The position numbers and the translations under genes were made by a program. Positions 42,964 to 52,752 of a DNA stretch of 64,000 bases are shown here, in pieces (position 1 is the stretch's first letter; each line of letters opens with the position of its first letter). The notes under the pieces are model-generated. The model had not been told where the DNA came from. It saw only the letters and a program-made list of their open reading frames with translations, and ran no database searches. Source of the DNA: JADZEM01 sp046328125 (GTDB taxonomy: Bacteria; Chloroflexota; UBA6077; JACCZL01). The stretch covers positions 116,178-180,177 of the forward strand of contig JAXLXF010000012.1 of NCBI GenBank assembly GCA_046328125.1. The letters are read 5' to 3'.

Positions 42964-44952
42964 TTACCTGGACGACGTCGCGAGTCGGAGCTCCAGGCGG
43001 TGCTTACCGGCAGGGGCCGGCATCGGGAGCACGGCGATGGCGTCGTCGCCGAGCAGCTCGGTCTTCATCCGCACGGCTTTCTGATCGAGCTGTGCTGACT
43101 CCACGCGCACATTGTCGGGCAAGAGGATGCGCAGATCGCCAGAATTTGGGTGTGTCGTCTCCCACTCCAGGGCGATCCGGTCGCCGGCGTACGTCTGCCA
43201 GTAGTCCAGGACGCACCCCGTGGGCGGGTGGAAGACGTGAATCCCGCCGCTCTGGGCGCCGAGCCGTGCCGTGACCGCCCACCGGTCCGGCGTCAGCTCG
43301 ACGCCGTACAGTCCGGCGACGATCGCCTCGGCCATCGTGGAGGCCGCGCCAGCGTAGGCCGGCGAGCCGGAGTTCACGTGAGTGGCGGTCGCCTGCCACT
43401 CGTACACCTCGCCAGGATCGCGCGCCCAGTCCCGCGCAACCATGTCCAGGTGAGTCCGCCCGAGCGCCGAGTAGCCGTTCCAGAGCTCGGCGCTGATCTG
43501 CATCCCGCCCCACCAGTCCCAGACCGCGCCGTTCTGGTAGCGGCCGGGCACCATCTGCGGGTAGTCGAAAAAGCCCGACGGATAGGGCGGCCAGAGCGAC
43601 AGGCCCGGCTTGGGCGCCCCCGCCGCCAGCCGAGCGCCTTCGAGCGCCTGGAAGATCGGCTTGCGCTCGGCAGGCTCCGTGATGCCCGCGTACACCGCGA
43701 CCCCGTTGGCAATGCTGATGATGCCGTCCTCGTCGATCTCGCGTGGCAGGGGTGGGAGCGGGATACGGGTGCGGAAGTAGCCGCGATCCGCCTGCCAGAA
43801 CCGCTCGACGACTGTCTGGCGCAGCAGATTGGCGCGGGCGATCTGGTGCTCCGCCTGCTCGGCCTGGCCGACCATCAGGTTCATCTCGGCCAGCTGCCGC
43901 AGCGCACGATAGGTCCACGCCTGGTCGTAGATCGAGACGGTCCAGTCGGAGGGCTCCTTGACGTACGAGCCGGACGTCTGGCCCTGGCCGACCGCCACGT
44001 CGCCCCAGTCGGTGGTATTGCCGCGCTTGATCGAACGGGCATCCTGGTCGAAGCGGTGCGCGAACAGCCAGTCCATTGCCGCGTTCAGCCGCTCGATGCG
44101 CGGCCGTCCGGCCTGCTCCTGGCGCAGCCAGTTGGCGCCGGCGCCGGCCTTGACGGCGACGTACGCCATCGAGATGACGCTCGACTCCTCGTCTGAGACG
44201 ACCAGCATCTTGGCCCCGGCGATCTCGCCGCCACCGATAGTCCCGCTGACCGCGCCGGGCTGGCCCGGCGTCTTCCAGCGTGCGTCTTCGGGGTCTCCGG
44301 GTATGCCGTCATACTGGAGCGCCAGCAGCTCCTCGACCGGTCGCGTCAGGTACGAGAGGTCGTAGAAGAACTGGGCGGCCGGCGCGATGGTGGCGCTGTC
44401 ACGCGCATAGATGTGGGCGTAGAGCGCTCCCGGCCTGAACCCGACCAGTTGGCCGGTCACGCCTTCGTCGCGGGTCTGCACCGTCTTCAGGGTCGCCGTG
44501 ACCGACGAGCGCATGTCGTTGACGGCGTCGTTCCCTTCGAGCTGCCAGGAGGTCGGCTCGACGGCGCCGGGCAGCTGGCAGATCGCCGCCGAGACTCGGC
44601 GCGGCGCGCCACGGGTGCCGTCGGTGGGCGCGGGCGTACCCTGGGGTGTTGGACTGCCGTTGGTGGTGTTGCCCGCGTCGATGTTGTCGTTGTCGTCGGA
44701 CGTGCCGCTCGACTGTGGCGAGGCCGTCGCGGATGGCGATGGCTGCGCCGTCGACGTAGCCGAAGGCGTCGTCCTGGGCGAGGGCGTGAAGGCCGGCGCC
44801 CGGGTCGGTGTGGCCGTAGCCGGCACCTCCGGCGAGTCGATCTCGTCGGCAGCCCGCCCGACGCGAGCCGAGCTCGGCAGAACCATCGTGCACACGAGGA
44901 TGACGGCGACGACACGTCGAAGACGCTGCCTTGACAAAACCTGCACTCCCAC
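42964..44952 (-). CDS. Secreted six-hairpin glycosidase-like protein
   Basis: 662 aa. Signal peptide (about 1-34, VVAVILVCTMVLPSSARVGR), then a Thr/Ser/Pro/Asn linker (35-125) and an alpha/alpha-barrel catalytic region with GFRPGALYAHIYARDSATIA, WTVSIYDQAWTYRALRQLAE, NGAVWDWWGGMQISAELWNG and a beta-sandwich C-terminus. The pattern (YARDSAT, NGAVWDWWGG) is close to amylo-alpha-1,6-glucosidase/GH15-GH63-type enzymes. It should act on an extracellular alpha-glucan or related polymer; exact specificity unknown. It is divergent from the vanW-like gene. Confidence 0.82.
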   Translation of the reverse strand: MGVQVLSRQRLRRVVAVILVCTMVLPSSARVGRAADEIDSPEVPATATPTRAPAFTPSPRTTPSATSTAQPSPSATASPQSSGTSDDNDNIDAGNTTNGSPTPQGTPAPTDGTRGAPRRVSAAICQLPGAVEPTSWQLEGNDAVNDMRSSVTATLKTVQTRDEGVTGQLVGFRPGALYAHIYARDSATIAPAAQFFYDLSYLTRPVEELLALQYDGIPGDPEDARWKTPGQPGAVSGTIGGGEIAGAKMLVVSDEESSVISMAYVAVKAGAGANWLRQEQAGRPRIERLNAAMDWLFAHRFDQDARSIKRGNTTDWGDVAVGQGQTSGSYVKEPSDWTVSIYDQAWTYRALRQLAEMNLMVGQAEQAEHQIARANLLRQTVVERFWQADRGYFRTRIPLPPLPREIDEDGIISIANGVAVYAGITEPAERKPIFQALEGARLAAGAPKPGLSLWPPYPSGFFDYPQMVPGRYQNGAVWDWWGGMQISAELWNGYSALGRTHLDMVARDWARDPGEVYEWQATATHVNSGSPAYAGAASTMAEAIVAGLYGVELTPDRWAVTARLGAQSGGIHVFHPPTGCVLDYWQTYAGDRIALEWETTHPNSGDLRILLPDNVRVESAQLDQKAVRMKTELLGDDAIAVLPMPAPAGKHRLELRLATSSR

Positions 44953-45112
44953 GCGCTCGGGGGCGGAGTGTTACAGATGCGGACCGCCTCTAGCAAGTCA
45001 GAAGACCGGAAACAGCTGGACAGGACAAAGCGAGTGGCTGGCCGGATCTGGAGCCGATCTGTGACTCGCTCGTTACACCCAGTGGGACACTGAGAGGGAG
45101 ACAGGCAGAGCC

Positions 45113-47017
45113 TTGGCAGTTGCACAGCAGCCCGCCACCCAGGGATCTCCGTTCGAGCAGCACGTCGTACACCCGGCAGGACGCCACGCAGCAGCCTCGG
45201 GCGGCTCCCACCTGGCCGTCTGGCTGGTCGGCGTGTGCGTCGTGGCGGTGGTCGCCATCATCAGCCCGCTGGTGGCGCTCGGGATGTACCAGTACGAGCA
45301 CCGTGGCAAGGTGTACCAGGGCGTGAGCGTGCTGGGAATCGACCTGAGCGGCCGGACCCGCGACGAGGCACAGCAGCTGGTGTCGGCGCGCTCCGCCGAG
45401 CTGACCGCGCGGGCGGTGCTGGTCCGGGCCGGAGACACCCAGTGGCGCACGGACTGGGGTAAGCTCGGGCTCTCGCTGCCGGTCCAGACGGTCGTGGACC
45501 GGGCGATGGCGGTCGGGCGGCAGGGCACGATCCTCGACCAGCTCTATGCCCAGGCGCGGGCGCTGCGCGGCGGGCGCACGGTCCTGGCCGAGGAGACGCT
45601 CGACGTAGCCCCCATCAAGGCGTTCGCGGATGGCGCCGCCGCGCAGGTCGACCGGCCGGTCCGCAACGCACGGCTGGAGATGCTGCCGGACCTGACGTTC
45701 GAGATGACGACGGCCCGCGCCGGTCGGCGCCTGGATCCCGACGAGGCCGTGCGGCTGCTGGTGGCAGCGGCCCAGCGAGGCGACGCGGCAGTCGATTTAC
45801 CGGTCACAACCCTCAACCCGCTGACCACCGATGAGATGCGCCTGCCCGCCAAGACGAAGGCCGAGCAGATCCTGGACGGCCCGGTGACGGTGAAGTACGC
45901 CGAGCGCGCGTGGACGATCGACCGCCAGGCGCTGGCGGACCTGCTCCTGTTCAGCGGCGGCGCCGGCGTCCCGATCGAAGTGCGGCTGGACGGCGACAAG
46001 CTGCGTCCGCGCATCCAGCAGATCGCCGCCGAGCTGTACCAGGAGCCGAAAGACGCCGAGCTGACCTGGGCGAACGGCGCGCTCCAGGCAACCCGACCGA
46101 GCCAGGAAGGGCGCTCGCTGGACGTGGACGTGGCGCTGAAGCAGGCGCTCGCGGGCATCGAGGCCGGCCAGCGCGAGATCGTGCTGACGCCGACCGTCAC
46201 GAAGCCGAAGCTCGACAGCACGAACCTTCAGGCGCTGGGGATCAAGGAGCTGGTCAATTCGGCGACGACCTCGTTCGTCGGGGCGCTGCCGCAGAAGCAG
46301 CACAACGTCCGGCTGGCGGCGTCCCGCCTGAACGACAAGCTGATCGCACCGGGCGAGACGTTCTCGTTCAACAAGGTGCTCGGCCCGACCACGCTCGACA
46401 ACGGTTATCAGATCGCGTTCGGGATCATGGGGACCGGTGGGTCCGAGCACAAGACGGTCCCGTCCGTCGCGGGCGGGATCTGCCAGGTGGCGACCACGCT
46501 GTTCCAGCCCGTCTTCTGGTCCGGCTATCAGATCGAGGAGCGCCACTGGCACTTGTACTGGATTCCGAACTACTCGTCCAAGGGGGTCGTGGGGCTGGAC
46601 GCGACGGTGGACGAGGAGACCGGGCTCGATCTCCAGTTCGTGAACAACTCCAGCACGTACCTGCTGCTCGAGAGCCGCACCGACGACTCCTCGGTGACGT
46701 TCGAGCTGTACGGCACGAAGCCGAGCTGGGACGTGAAGGTGGATGGCCCCAAAATGACCGACCCCACCAAAGCCGACCCGACCCCGGTGGTCGAGCGCGA
46801 GCCGTCGCTGCCGGCCGGCCAGCAGTATCAGGTCGAGGCCGCCCGCGACGGCTTCACCGCGACGTTCGTGCGGACCGTGACCTCGGCCGACAGCCCGGCC
46901 CGGACCCTGCGTCTGGAGAGCAAGTACGTGCCCTCCCGCAACGTCACGCTGGTGGGGACCGGCGGCCAGCCGGTGGCCCCGCCAGCAGCCGCGCCGACGG
47001 TCGGTCACGGAGCCTGA
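45113..47017 (+). CDS. VanW-family protein with YoaR-like peptidoglycan-binding repeats
   Basis: 634 aa. A cytoplasmic N-terminus is followed by one membrane segment (about 35-57, VWLVGVCVVAVVAIISPLVA), two YoaR/PG-binding-like domains (about 70-190 and 200-350, starting with VYQGVSVLGIDLSGRTRDEA), and the VanW domain (about 375-520: NVRLAASRLNDKLIAPGETF, GYQIAFGI, AGGICQVATTLF, VGLDATVDEETGLDLQF). A G5-like C-terminal part is possible. It acts at the cell envelope; the enzymatic role of VanW is not established. TTG at 45113 is the only start near the GAGGGAG site. Confidence 0.9.
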   Translation: MAVAQQPATQGSPFEQHVVHPAGRHAAASGGSHLAVWLVGVCVVAVVAIISPLVALGMYQYEHRGKVYQGVSVLGIDLSGRTRDEAQQLVSARSAELTARAVLVRAGDTQWRTDWGKLGLSLPVQTVVDRAMAVGRQGTILDQLYAQARALRGGRTVLAEETLDVAPIKAFADGAAAQVDRPVRNARLEMLPDLTFEMTTARAGRRLDPDEAVRLLVAAAQRGDAAVDLPVTTLNPLTTDEMRLPAKTKAEQILDGPVTVKYAERAWTIDRQALADLLLFSGGAGVPIEVRLDGDKLRPRIQQIAAELYQEPKDAELTWANGALQATRPSQEGRSLDVDVALKQALAGIEAGQREIVLTPTVTKPKLDSTNLQALGIKELVNSATTSFVGALPQKQHNVRLAASRLNDKLIAPGETFSFNKVLGPTTLDNGYQIAFGIMGTGGSEHKTVPSVAGGICQVATTLFQPVFWSGYQIEERHWHLYWIPNYSSKGVVGLDATVDEETGLDLQFVNNSSTYLLLESRTDDSSVTFELYGTKPSWDVKVDGPKMTDPTKADPTPVVEREPSLPAGQQYQVEAARDGFTATFVRTVTSADSPARTLRLESKYVPSRNVTLVGTGGQPVAPPAAAPTVGHGA

Positions 47018-47101
47018 CGCGCCGCGCCTCGGCTCGGCGTAACGCCGGCATCGTCCGCCGAGACGATGTTGTAGCGGCGCCGACGAATTCACGTTGACGC
47101 T

Positions 47102-47137
47102 GAGATCCGCCCACCAGCATCGAAGTGGGCGGATCTC
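47102..47137 (+). terminator. Hairpin after the vanW-like gene
   Basis: Perfect 13-bp stem GAGATCCGCCCAC / GTGGGCGGATCTC with a 10-base loop, 85 bases after the stop, in the 350-bp spacer 47018-47367. No T-run follows. The rest of this spacer shows no gene. Confidence 0.7.
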
Positions 47138-47367
47138 GACGTAACGCTTTCCTGGTGGCCTGTCCTGGCGTCGTTCTTGCCATGCGAGATCGGCCACGGA
47201 ACACCCGGGCGCGCTCGAACGTTTCTGGTTATGCAAACCGTGCAGGATCGTGAGCTTGTGGCTGCTGACCGAAGGCGATCCCCCCGAGTGAACGGAAGGC
47301 GTTGTACCTCATGTCAGGCTGTAGCGGCGCACACGCAGCGTCGTGGCGCTGGCCTGGAGGCTGAGGA

Positions 47368-47898
47368 ATGACCCCGTTCGCGCGACGTTGCCTGGCACTG
47401 GGTCTGCTGCTGGTGGTCGCGGCGTTCGTGCCGCTGGCGCCGGTCGGCGAGGCCGCGCCGCTGTCAGCGCCTGATGCCGTGTTCGGCGCCGCGACCGGGA
47501 CGACCGAAGACGAGGGCGAGATGACGCCGACCGGCAACGGCCGGTTTACCGTGGACGATCGCATCTACGTCGGCAAAGTCCTCGGTCGCTCGGTGGCTCC
47601 GCTGGCTGCTGCCTGCTTCACCGGCGACATCCGCTCGGTGGAGGAGTGGTCGCTCGACTCGGCGCGGATGGCCGGCACCCATGAGAGCGCGGTGACGATC
47701 CGCTCGGACCGCGGCGTCCTGTCGCTGCGGCTGCGCGGCCAGATGGAGCAGTTCCAGGCGTCCGGCACCTGGGAGATCACGCGCTCGACGGGCGGCTGTA
47801 GCCCGCTGGACGGCAGCGGCAAGTACACCGCCACCTACAGCCCCGCGAAGGGTGGCCCGAACCTGCGCCTCACCTTCGACGGCGAGGCCGAGAGCTAA
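47368..47898 (+). CDS. Secreted hypothetical protein (176 aa)
   Basis: N-terminal signal peptide (MTPFARRCLALGLLLVVAAF, cleavage likely after GEAA). The mature part is beta-rich (RIYVGKVLGRSVAPLAAACF, GTWEITRSTGGCSPLDGSGK, TATYSPAKGGPNLRLTFDGE) with two cysteines that may form a disulfide. The pattern of GxGxY/TATY strands resembles small calycin-like secreted beta-barrels, but no family is certain. Confidence 0.65.
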   Translation: MTPFARRCLALGLLLVVAAFVPLAPVGEAAPLSAPDAVFGAATGTTEDEGEMTPTGNGRFTVDDRIYVGKVLGRSVAPLAAACFTGDIRSVEEWSLDSARMAGTHESAVTIRSDRGVLSLRLRGQMEQFQASGTWEITRSTGGCSPLDGSGKYTATYSPAKGGPNLRLTFDGEAES

Positions 47899-47956
47899 GC
47901 GTCGGCTGTCTTCGCCCCCGGCTGGCGTACACTCCTTGGCGAACCGAGGAGGGGCG

Positions 47957-48721
47957 ATGCGATTCGAGGGGCGGAGCGTCCTGATCACCGGCGGCGGTGG
48001 TCGGATCGGTGCGGCGACCGCGCGGCGGATCGCTGGCGAGGGCGGCTACGTGGCGCTCTTCGACCGGGCCGGCTCGGCGGCCGAACAGATCGCGGCGGAG
48101 ATCGTCTCCGGCGGTGGCAAGGCGCTGGCGCTGGCCGGCGACGTCACCAGCGAAGACGAGGTCGAGCGGGCCGTCGCCGAGGTGGTGGCGCAGACCGGCC
48201 GCCTCGACGTGATGGTCGTCAACGCCGGTGTCCAGCTGCATCGCCTGGACCTGCCGGTCCACGAGCAGACCCTCGAAGCCTGGGACGCGACCCAAGACGT
48301 GAACTTTCGCGGGGCGTTCATCTGCTGCCGAGCTGCCGCGCGCCAGATGCTGGCGCAGGGTGGCGGCGGGGCCATCGTGATCGTCAGCTCGGTCACGGCG
48401 CTGGTCGGAGCAGCCGCCCAGAACCCGGCGTATACCGCGAGCAAGGGCGGCGTGCTGGCGCTCGGGCGGGCGATGGCGGTCCAGTACGCGCCGAACGGTA
48501 TCCGAGTAAATATGGTCTGCCCCGGGCCGCTGGAGCAGCCGCCGATGGCCGACCAGATCGACCTGCCGGCCCGCGAGCGACGGCTGGGCGATCAGGTGCC
48601 GCTGGGCCGGCTCGGGCGGGCGGACGAGATCGCGCCGATGATCGCGTTCCTCGCTTCGGAGGACGCCAGCTTCGCGACCGGCGGCGCGTTCGTGGTGGAC
48701 GGCGGCTACACTGCCCGGTAA
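47957..48721 (+). CDS. Short-chain dehydrogenase/reductase (SDR)
   Basis: 254 aa classical SDR. Cofactor motif TGGGGRIGAATARRI, NAGV, catalytic Ser in IVSSVTALVG and YxxxK as YTASKGG (tyrosine present, the lysine at its normal place), then the PG motif CPGPLEQPPM and the C-terminal FVVDGGYTAR. An NAD(P)(H)-dependent oxidoreductase of unknown substrate. GAGGAGGGG directly precedes the ATG at 47957. Confidence 0.93.
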   Translation: MRFEGRSVLITGGGGRIGAATARRIAGEGGYVALFDRAGSAAEQIAAEIVSGGGKALALAGDVTSEDEVERAVAEVVAQTGRLDVMVVNAGVQLHRLDLPVHEQTLEAWDATQDVNFRGAFICCRAAARQMLAQGGGGAIVIVSSVTALVGAAAQNPAYTASKGGVLALGRAMAVQYAPNGIRVNMVCPGPLEQPPMADQIDLPARERRLGDQVPLGRLGRADEIAPMIAFLASEDASFATGGAFVVDGGYTAR

Positions 48722-48793
48722 GCGGCATTTTGTGACATCTCATGACCCATCTGGGTGACTGCTGATTCGCCCGATCCGGCCGATAATGGGTGC

Positions 48794-49159
48794 ATGAGAA
48801 GCGTACGCAGCGCCCTGATCGGCGGCCTGGTGGCCGCGCTCCTGTTGGCGGCGCCGGTGGCCGCCGAGCCTGCCGACCAATCCGTCGACATCAGCGTCAC
48901 GCCAGCCCGCGTTCAGGTGTACCCGCTCGGGACCGCGCGGGTGCAGATGGTCTTGACCAACCCGACCGCCGCCGAGCAGGTGTTCGCGCTGGAGATCCTG
49001 CTGGTGCGTGCCGACGGGTCGATCGCGACGGCGTACCTGACGGATGCGCTCTCACTCGCGCCCGGCGTGACCGCCACCGCGATCTACTCGATCCGCCACG
49101 CCGACGGCGCCGTCGAGGCACTGGTGACTCCGCGCCGCTGGCCGGAGCTGACGCCCTGA
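48794..49159 (+). CDS. Small secreted protein (121 aa), unknown
   Basis: Signal peptide (MRSVRSALIGGLVAALLLAA, cleavage near AEPA) followed by one beta-sandwich-like domain (VDISVTPARVQVYPLGTARV, EILLVRADGSIATAYLTDAL, ATAIYSIRHADGAVEALV). It looks like an Ig-like or transglutaminase-accessory beta domain but is not assigned. GTG 48755 in the same frame is an unlikely start because the signal peptide begins at 48794. Confidence 0.6.
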   Translation: MRSVRSALIGGLVAALLLAAPVAAEPADQSVDISVTPARVQVYPLGTARVQMVLTNPTAAEQVFALEILLVRADGSIATAYLTDALSLAPGVTATAIYSIRHADGAVEALVTPRRWPELTP

Positions 49160-49204
49160 TCCCAATGGATTGGTCGTCGGATGGCGTAGCCTGGCCGACA
49201 CGGC

Positions 49205-50236
49205 CTACTGGATTAGCTCGGTCGCCTGCCGAAGCACGGGATCTGGGACAGTCAGTCCCAGCGCCTGGGCCGTCTTGAGGTTGATCGCGCAGTCGAATGT
49301 CGTGGCACGCTCGACCGGCAGCTCGGCCGGATTGGCGCCCCGCAGGATCTTGTCGACCAGGACGGCAGATCGTCGCTTCAGGTCATCTTCGTTGGCGGCA
49401 TAGCTCATAAGTACCCCGGCTCGGGCGAACAGGGCGTTGGGCGCGATGGACGGGAGATGGTTTCTGGCGGCTAGCTCGGCGATCTGTGGCTGAAAATCGT
49501 AGAGCCGCGGGCTAGACGCAACGTACAGCGCATCGGCGTGGTGGGCCACAGCGTCGGACACGGCCGCCGCGAGCTGGCTGCCGTCCGTCAGGTCGGCATG
49601 GAGGATCTCGATCCCGAGGCCGCTCGCCGAGCGTTGAAGCACCTCTGTATGCCCCACGAACATCGGCGTTCCGCGCCCCTGGATATCCCGGAGCACGGCC
49701 ATCCGTGCGAGGCCAGGGACGCACTCTTTGAGGAGCTCGATCCGCTTCGCATTGAGCTCGATGTCGAAGTTCGAGTACGCGGTAACGTTCCGTCCGGGCC
49801 GCGCGAGACTCTCCACCAATCCCGCCTTGACCGGATCGGCGGACCCCGCGACAATGGGGATGGACGTGGTCGCTTGCCTGGCAGCGTCGGCCTCGGGGGT
49901 GGACGAGGTGTAGATGACGTCTACCCCGGCCTGGACGAGCTCGGCAGCAAGCTCGGGGAGCCGTGCGATCACTCCGCCTGCATGGCGAAACTCGACCAGC
50001 AGGTTCTGCCCCTCGATCCAGCCGAGCTCGGCCATCTGCTGCCGCCAGACCACGAGGCCCGGCCAGTCTGAGGGTGTTGGCGGCGCGGAGTTCTGGTTCA
50101 GGATGCCAACTCGGCGGACGCGCGCGGGCTTGCCAGCCAGGGACGCGACGATCCCACAACCACTGAAGAGGCCGAGCCCAGCCACGGCGACACTGCCCTG
50201 CAAGAAGCGGCGACGGTTCACGGTGACGACGCCCAT
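49205..50236 (-). CDS. ABC transporter substrate-binding lipoprotein (TrpX/ABC_sub_bind type)
   Basis: 343 aa. The N-terminus has NRRRFLQGSVAVAGLGLFSG followed by Cys, combining a twin-arginine pattern with a lipobox. The body matches ABC_sub_bind proteins: RRVGILNQNSAPPT, LGWIEGQNLLVEFRHAGG, AGVDVIYTSSTPEADAARQA, IPIVAGSADPVKAGLVESLA, RPGRNVTAYSNFD. Ligands of the family include tryptophan and purine-like compounds. No permease or ATPase is next to it. GGAGG before the ATG at 50236 sets the start over 50266. Confidence 0.9.
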   Translation of the reverse strand: MGVVTVNRRRFLQGSVAVAGLGLFSGCGIVASLAGKPARVRRVGILNQNSAPPTPSDWPGLVVWRQQMAELGWIEGQNLLVEFRHAGGVIARLPELAAELVQAGVDVIYTSSTPEADAARQATTSIPIVAGSADPVKAGLVESLARPGRNVTAYSNFDIELNAKRIELLKECVPGLARMAVLRDIQGRGTPMFVGHTEVLQRSASGLGIEILHADLTDGSQLAAAVSDAVAHHADALYVASSPRLYDFQPQIAELAARNHLPSIAPNALFARAGVLMSYAANEDDLKRRSAVLVDKILRGANPAELPVERATTFDCAINLKTAQALGLTVPDPVLRQATELIQ

Positions 50237-50352
50237 GGCAGCCTCCGTCCGGCTTGACACTGGCACGACGGCCCCAGTCTAGCAGGCGCTACAGCGATGG
50301 GCTGTGATTCAGGTCACAGCGGATAACCCTCAGCTCAGCTTGCCACCCGGGT

Positions 50353-50465
50353 CCGTGGGTTGAAACCCACGTCTACAATCTGTCGTCGCTCTGCGACGAA
50401 CGAGCACGCTCCGGCGTGGCGTAGCCACGCACCGATGGTAGACGTGGACTTCAGTCCACGGCTCG
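50353..50465. repeat. Dispersed repeat, family B (four nested palindromes), copy 1
   Basis: About 113 bp composed of CGTGGGTTGAAACCCACG, GTCGTCGCTCTGCGACGA, GCGTGGCGTAGCCACGC and an imperfect ACGTGGACTTCAGTCCACGG. Copy 2 at 59388-59499 has the same order. It lies between two minus-strand genes and ends 33 bases from the metallopeptidase stop. Open frames in it are by-products of the palindromes. Confidence 0.92.
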
Positions 50466-50497
50466 GGTCGGGGTGCTACCCAGGTCGCGTCACGGCA

Positions 50498-51937
50498 TTA
50501 GTACGGATCGCAGACGCTGAAGGCGTAGTGCGTGTAGCCGCGCATGAACCACTCCTTGCGCTCGGCTGGCAGGCCGTGGTGCCCGGCGCTCTCGATGTGG
50601 TCGTCGCCAGCCCGGATCATCCCCTCGACCGCTTCGTTCAGGTCGCCCGGGTTCAGCCAGTTGTGGTCACGGGCGTACCGCGTGAACAACCCGGCGTAGC
50701 AGTCCGCCTGAAGCTCCATCTGCCGGCTGATGATCGGCGCGTTGTCCGGCTGGTTGTCCGTGTAGATGACCGAGTAGGCGTGCATGCCAGTGAGGGTCTG
50801 GATGTGGTGGCCCCACTCGTGGGCGACGGCCGCCGCGATCACGAAGTCGCGGGAGTGCCACTCCGAGCCGGCCAGCATGTCCCCAAGCAGGAACGGCTCG
50901 TACGCGTAAATCGTGCCGTCCGTCACGCAGTAGAAGAGGTTGTTGGCGGCGATCATCTGGGTCGGGCTGATCGGGCAGCCGGCCTCTTGCCAGTGCCCCG
51001 CTGGCACCACGACCATGCTCGGCGATTCGTACTTGACGTCCGTCATGAACACGGCGTGACGCCAGAAGTTGTCGAGGATCGGGGCCAGCCCGATGGTGAA
51101 GCGGGCGAGATCGGTGGCCGTGTCCGGCAGCTGGACCCGGTTCGGTTGAGGGCCGACTGTCGGCATCTGCGCGTCGATGGCCGGGTCGCCCGGCGGCAGG
51201 TCGCCTCGCACCTGGACGACGTCCATCTCCGGCGGTCCGGGCAGATTCCTCACCGGCTGCGGCCAGCGTGCCGCGTCCTGCTGGTTGGGGATGTTCAGAT
51301 GGCCCCGGCCCGGCTGCGTCCGCGAGGGAAGCGAGCCACTCTGGGCGCGGGCGAGCGAATTGCCGCTCGGATCTGAAGCCAGGGCCGGCGCTGACTGGGC
51401 GACGACCGGCACCCGCGCGACGGCGATCCGCGTCAGGCTCGCCGCGTCGTCTGGCGAGACCGCGCCGGCCGTGCCGGTGACCGTGGTCAGGATCAGCGTC
51501 TCGCCCCGAGCCTGCCCCATGACCGCGCTCGTCTCCTCACCCTGGGTGCGGGTCAGCCGAAACTCAGTGTCGCTGGCGGCGACCTGGGTATACCCCTGAC
51601 GGCGCACCATCAGGTCGCGGAAGCGGGGCAGGTATTCGTCGGCGCTCCGGTCGTCGAAGACGAGCACGACCTGGCGCACGGCGCTGACGCCCGGCTCGGA
51701 CAGCGCTTCGCGGCGGAAGCTGGCGGCGGCCTGGCGGGCGATGCCGTCCGGCAGGAGCGGCGCCACGGCACCCTCCTCGACCGGCGCGAAGCCCGGCGGC
51801 AGCTCGGCGAGCGTGACCAGGGTCGCCTCCGGAGAGGTCGTCGCGGCGACGGCTGGCGCGGGCGGCCCGGCCAGGGTGACGAGCAGGCTGAGCAGAAGCG
51901 CGGCGGCGAGGCTCACGCGCGCGGCATGATGTTTCAC
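50498..51937 (-). CDS. Secreted neutral zinc metallopeptidase (YpfJ-like)
   Basis: 479 aa. Signal peptide (about 1-31, VSLAAALLLSLLVTLAGPPA), an N-terminal beta-rich domain (35-180) and a Pro/Gln linker (about 190-245). The C-terminal peptidase domain (about 265-479) has AVAHEWGHHIQTLTG (zinc site HExxH) and the third ligand in RQMELQADCYAGLF, plus paired cysteines (CPISPTQ, NLFYCVTD). Fits the putative neutral zinc metallopeptidase family. Probably periplasmic/extracellular. The 188-bp spacer upstream (51938-52125) holds nothing clear. Confidence 0.92.
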   Translation of the reverse strand: MKHHAARVSLAAALLLSLLVTLAGPPAPAVAATTSPEATLVTLAELPPGFAPVEEGAVAPLLPDGIARQAAASFRREALSEPGVSAVRQVVLVFDDRSADEYLPRFRDLMVRRQGYTQVAASDTEFRLTRTQGEETSAVMGQARGETLILTTVTGTAGAVSPDDAASLTRIAVARVPVVAQSAPALASDPSGNSLARAQSGSLPSRTQPGRGHLNIPNQQDAARWPQPVRNLPGPPEMDVVQVRGDLPPGDPAIDAQMPTVGPQPNRVQLPDTATDLARFTIGLAPILDNFWRHAVFMTDVKYESPSMVVVPAGHWQEAGCPISPTQMIAANNLFYCVTDGTIYAYEPFLLGDMLAGSEWHSRDFVIAAAVAHEWGHHIQTLTGMHAYSVIYTDNQPDNAPIISRQMELQADCYAGLFTRYARDHNWLNPGDLNEAVEGMIRAGDDHIESAGHHGLPAERKEWFMRGYTHYAFSVCDPY

Positions 51938-52125
51938 GTCTGGCCCCTCCGAGCGGTCGCGCCCGCTGACGGCGGCGATTCGCCGGTACGGGACGTTCGC
52001 CGCTGTGTCGTCCTGTCAAGTAGTGCCGCCGCGACGACGAAAGCGTGCGACGGCCCTGCTGCCTACAACGACGCGCGGACCTTTCGGGGGACCAGACCGG
52101 GTGGCGAGCTCTGCCCGAAGGCGCG

Positions 52126-52752
52126 CTATCGCCCCTGGTAATTCGGGTTTGGACGGATCATCTCGAACTGGTCGCGGGTCCTGGTGTAGCCGTCGCCGGC
52201 CATGCGCCCGAGCGCCTTCAGCTCGTCCAGCCTGATCCGCATCCGCTCGGCGTCGAACAGGTCGTCGCGGACGTGCCAGGCCAGCACCTCGCCGATGATG
52301 AGCGTCGAGCCGGTCTTCGGGTCGCCGACCGGCACCAGTTGAACCACCCTGCACTCCATGTGGATCGGCGCTTCCGCCACTCGGACCGGACGCACCCGGC
52401 TGCTCGGAGCCGGCGTCAGGCCGGCCGTCACCAGCTCGTCCACGTCGGCGGGAAACTCCTCAGACGTGGCGTTCATCGCCTCGCCCAGCTCCTCGTCGAC
52501 GACGTTCAGCACGAACTCTGGCACCTCCATCACGTTGCGGAGGGTGTCCTTCGGCTGGCCGTCGCGCATGCTGGTGGAGAGGACGACAGTCGGCGGATTG
52601 CCGGTGGCGGCCATGTAGAACGAGAACGGCGCCAGGTTGTTGACGTCGTCCGCCGAGACGGTCGAGATCCAGCCGATTGGGCGCGGCACGACCGAGCCGA
52701 TCAACAGCTTGTAGGCGTCGCGGGACGAGAGCTCGCGAGTGTCCAGGTACAC
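52126..52752 (-). CDS. Flavin reductase family protein (FMN split barrel)
   Basis: 208 aa. Conserved segments: LLIGSVVPRPIGWISTVSAD, NNLAPFSFYMAATGNPPTVV, STSMRDGQPKDTLRNVMEVP, EFVLNVVDEELGEAMNATS, and GEVLAWHVRDDLFDAERMR. Reduces flavin with NAD(P)H or binds FMN for another enzyme; partner unknown. The GTG at 52752 has a GGAGG site 4 bases upstream, so the longer frame from 52896 is rejected. Confidence 0.92.
   Translation of the reverse strand: MYLDTRELSSRDAYKLLIGSVVPRPIGWISTVSADDVNNLAPFSFYMAATGNPPTVVLSTSMRDGQPKDTLRNVMEVPEFVLNVVDEELGEAMNATSEEFPADVDELVTAGLTPAPSSRVRPVRVAEAPIHMECRVVQLVPVGDPKTGSTLIIGEVLAWHVRDDLFDAERMRIRLDELKALGRMAGDGYTRTRDQFEMIRPNPNYQGR

Noticed and set aside
50360..51376. Plus-strand open frame over the family B repeat and the metallopeptidase
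   Set aside because: It translates the palindromes and then the antisense of the HEWGHH peptidase gene.
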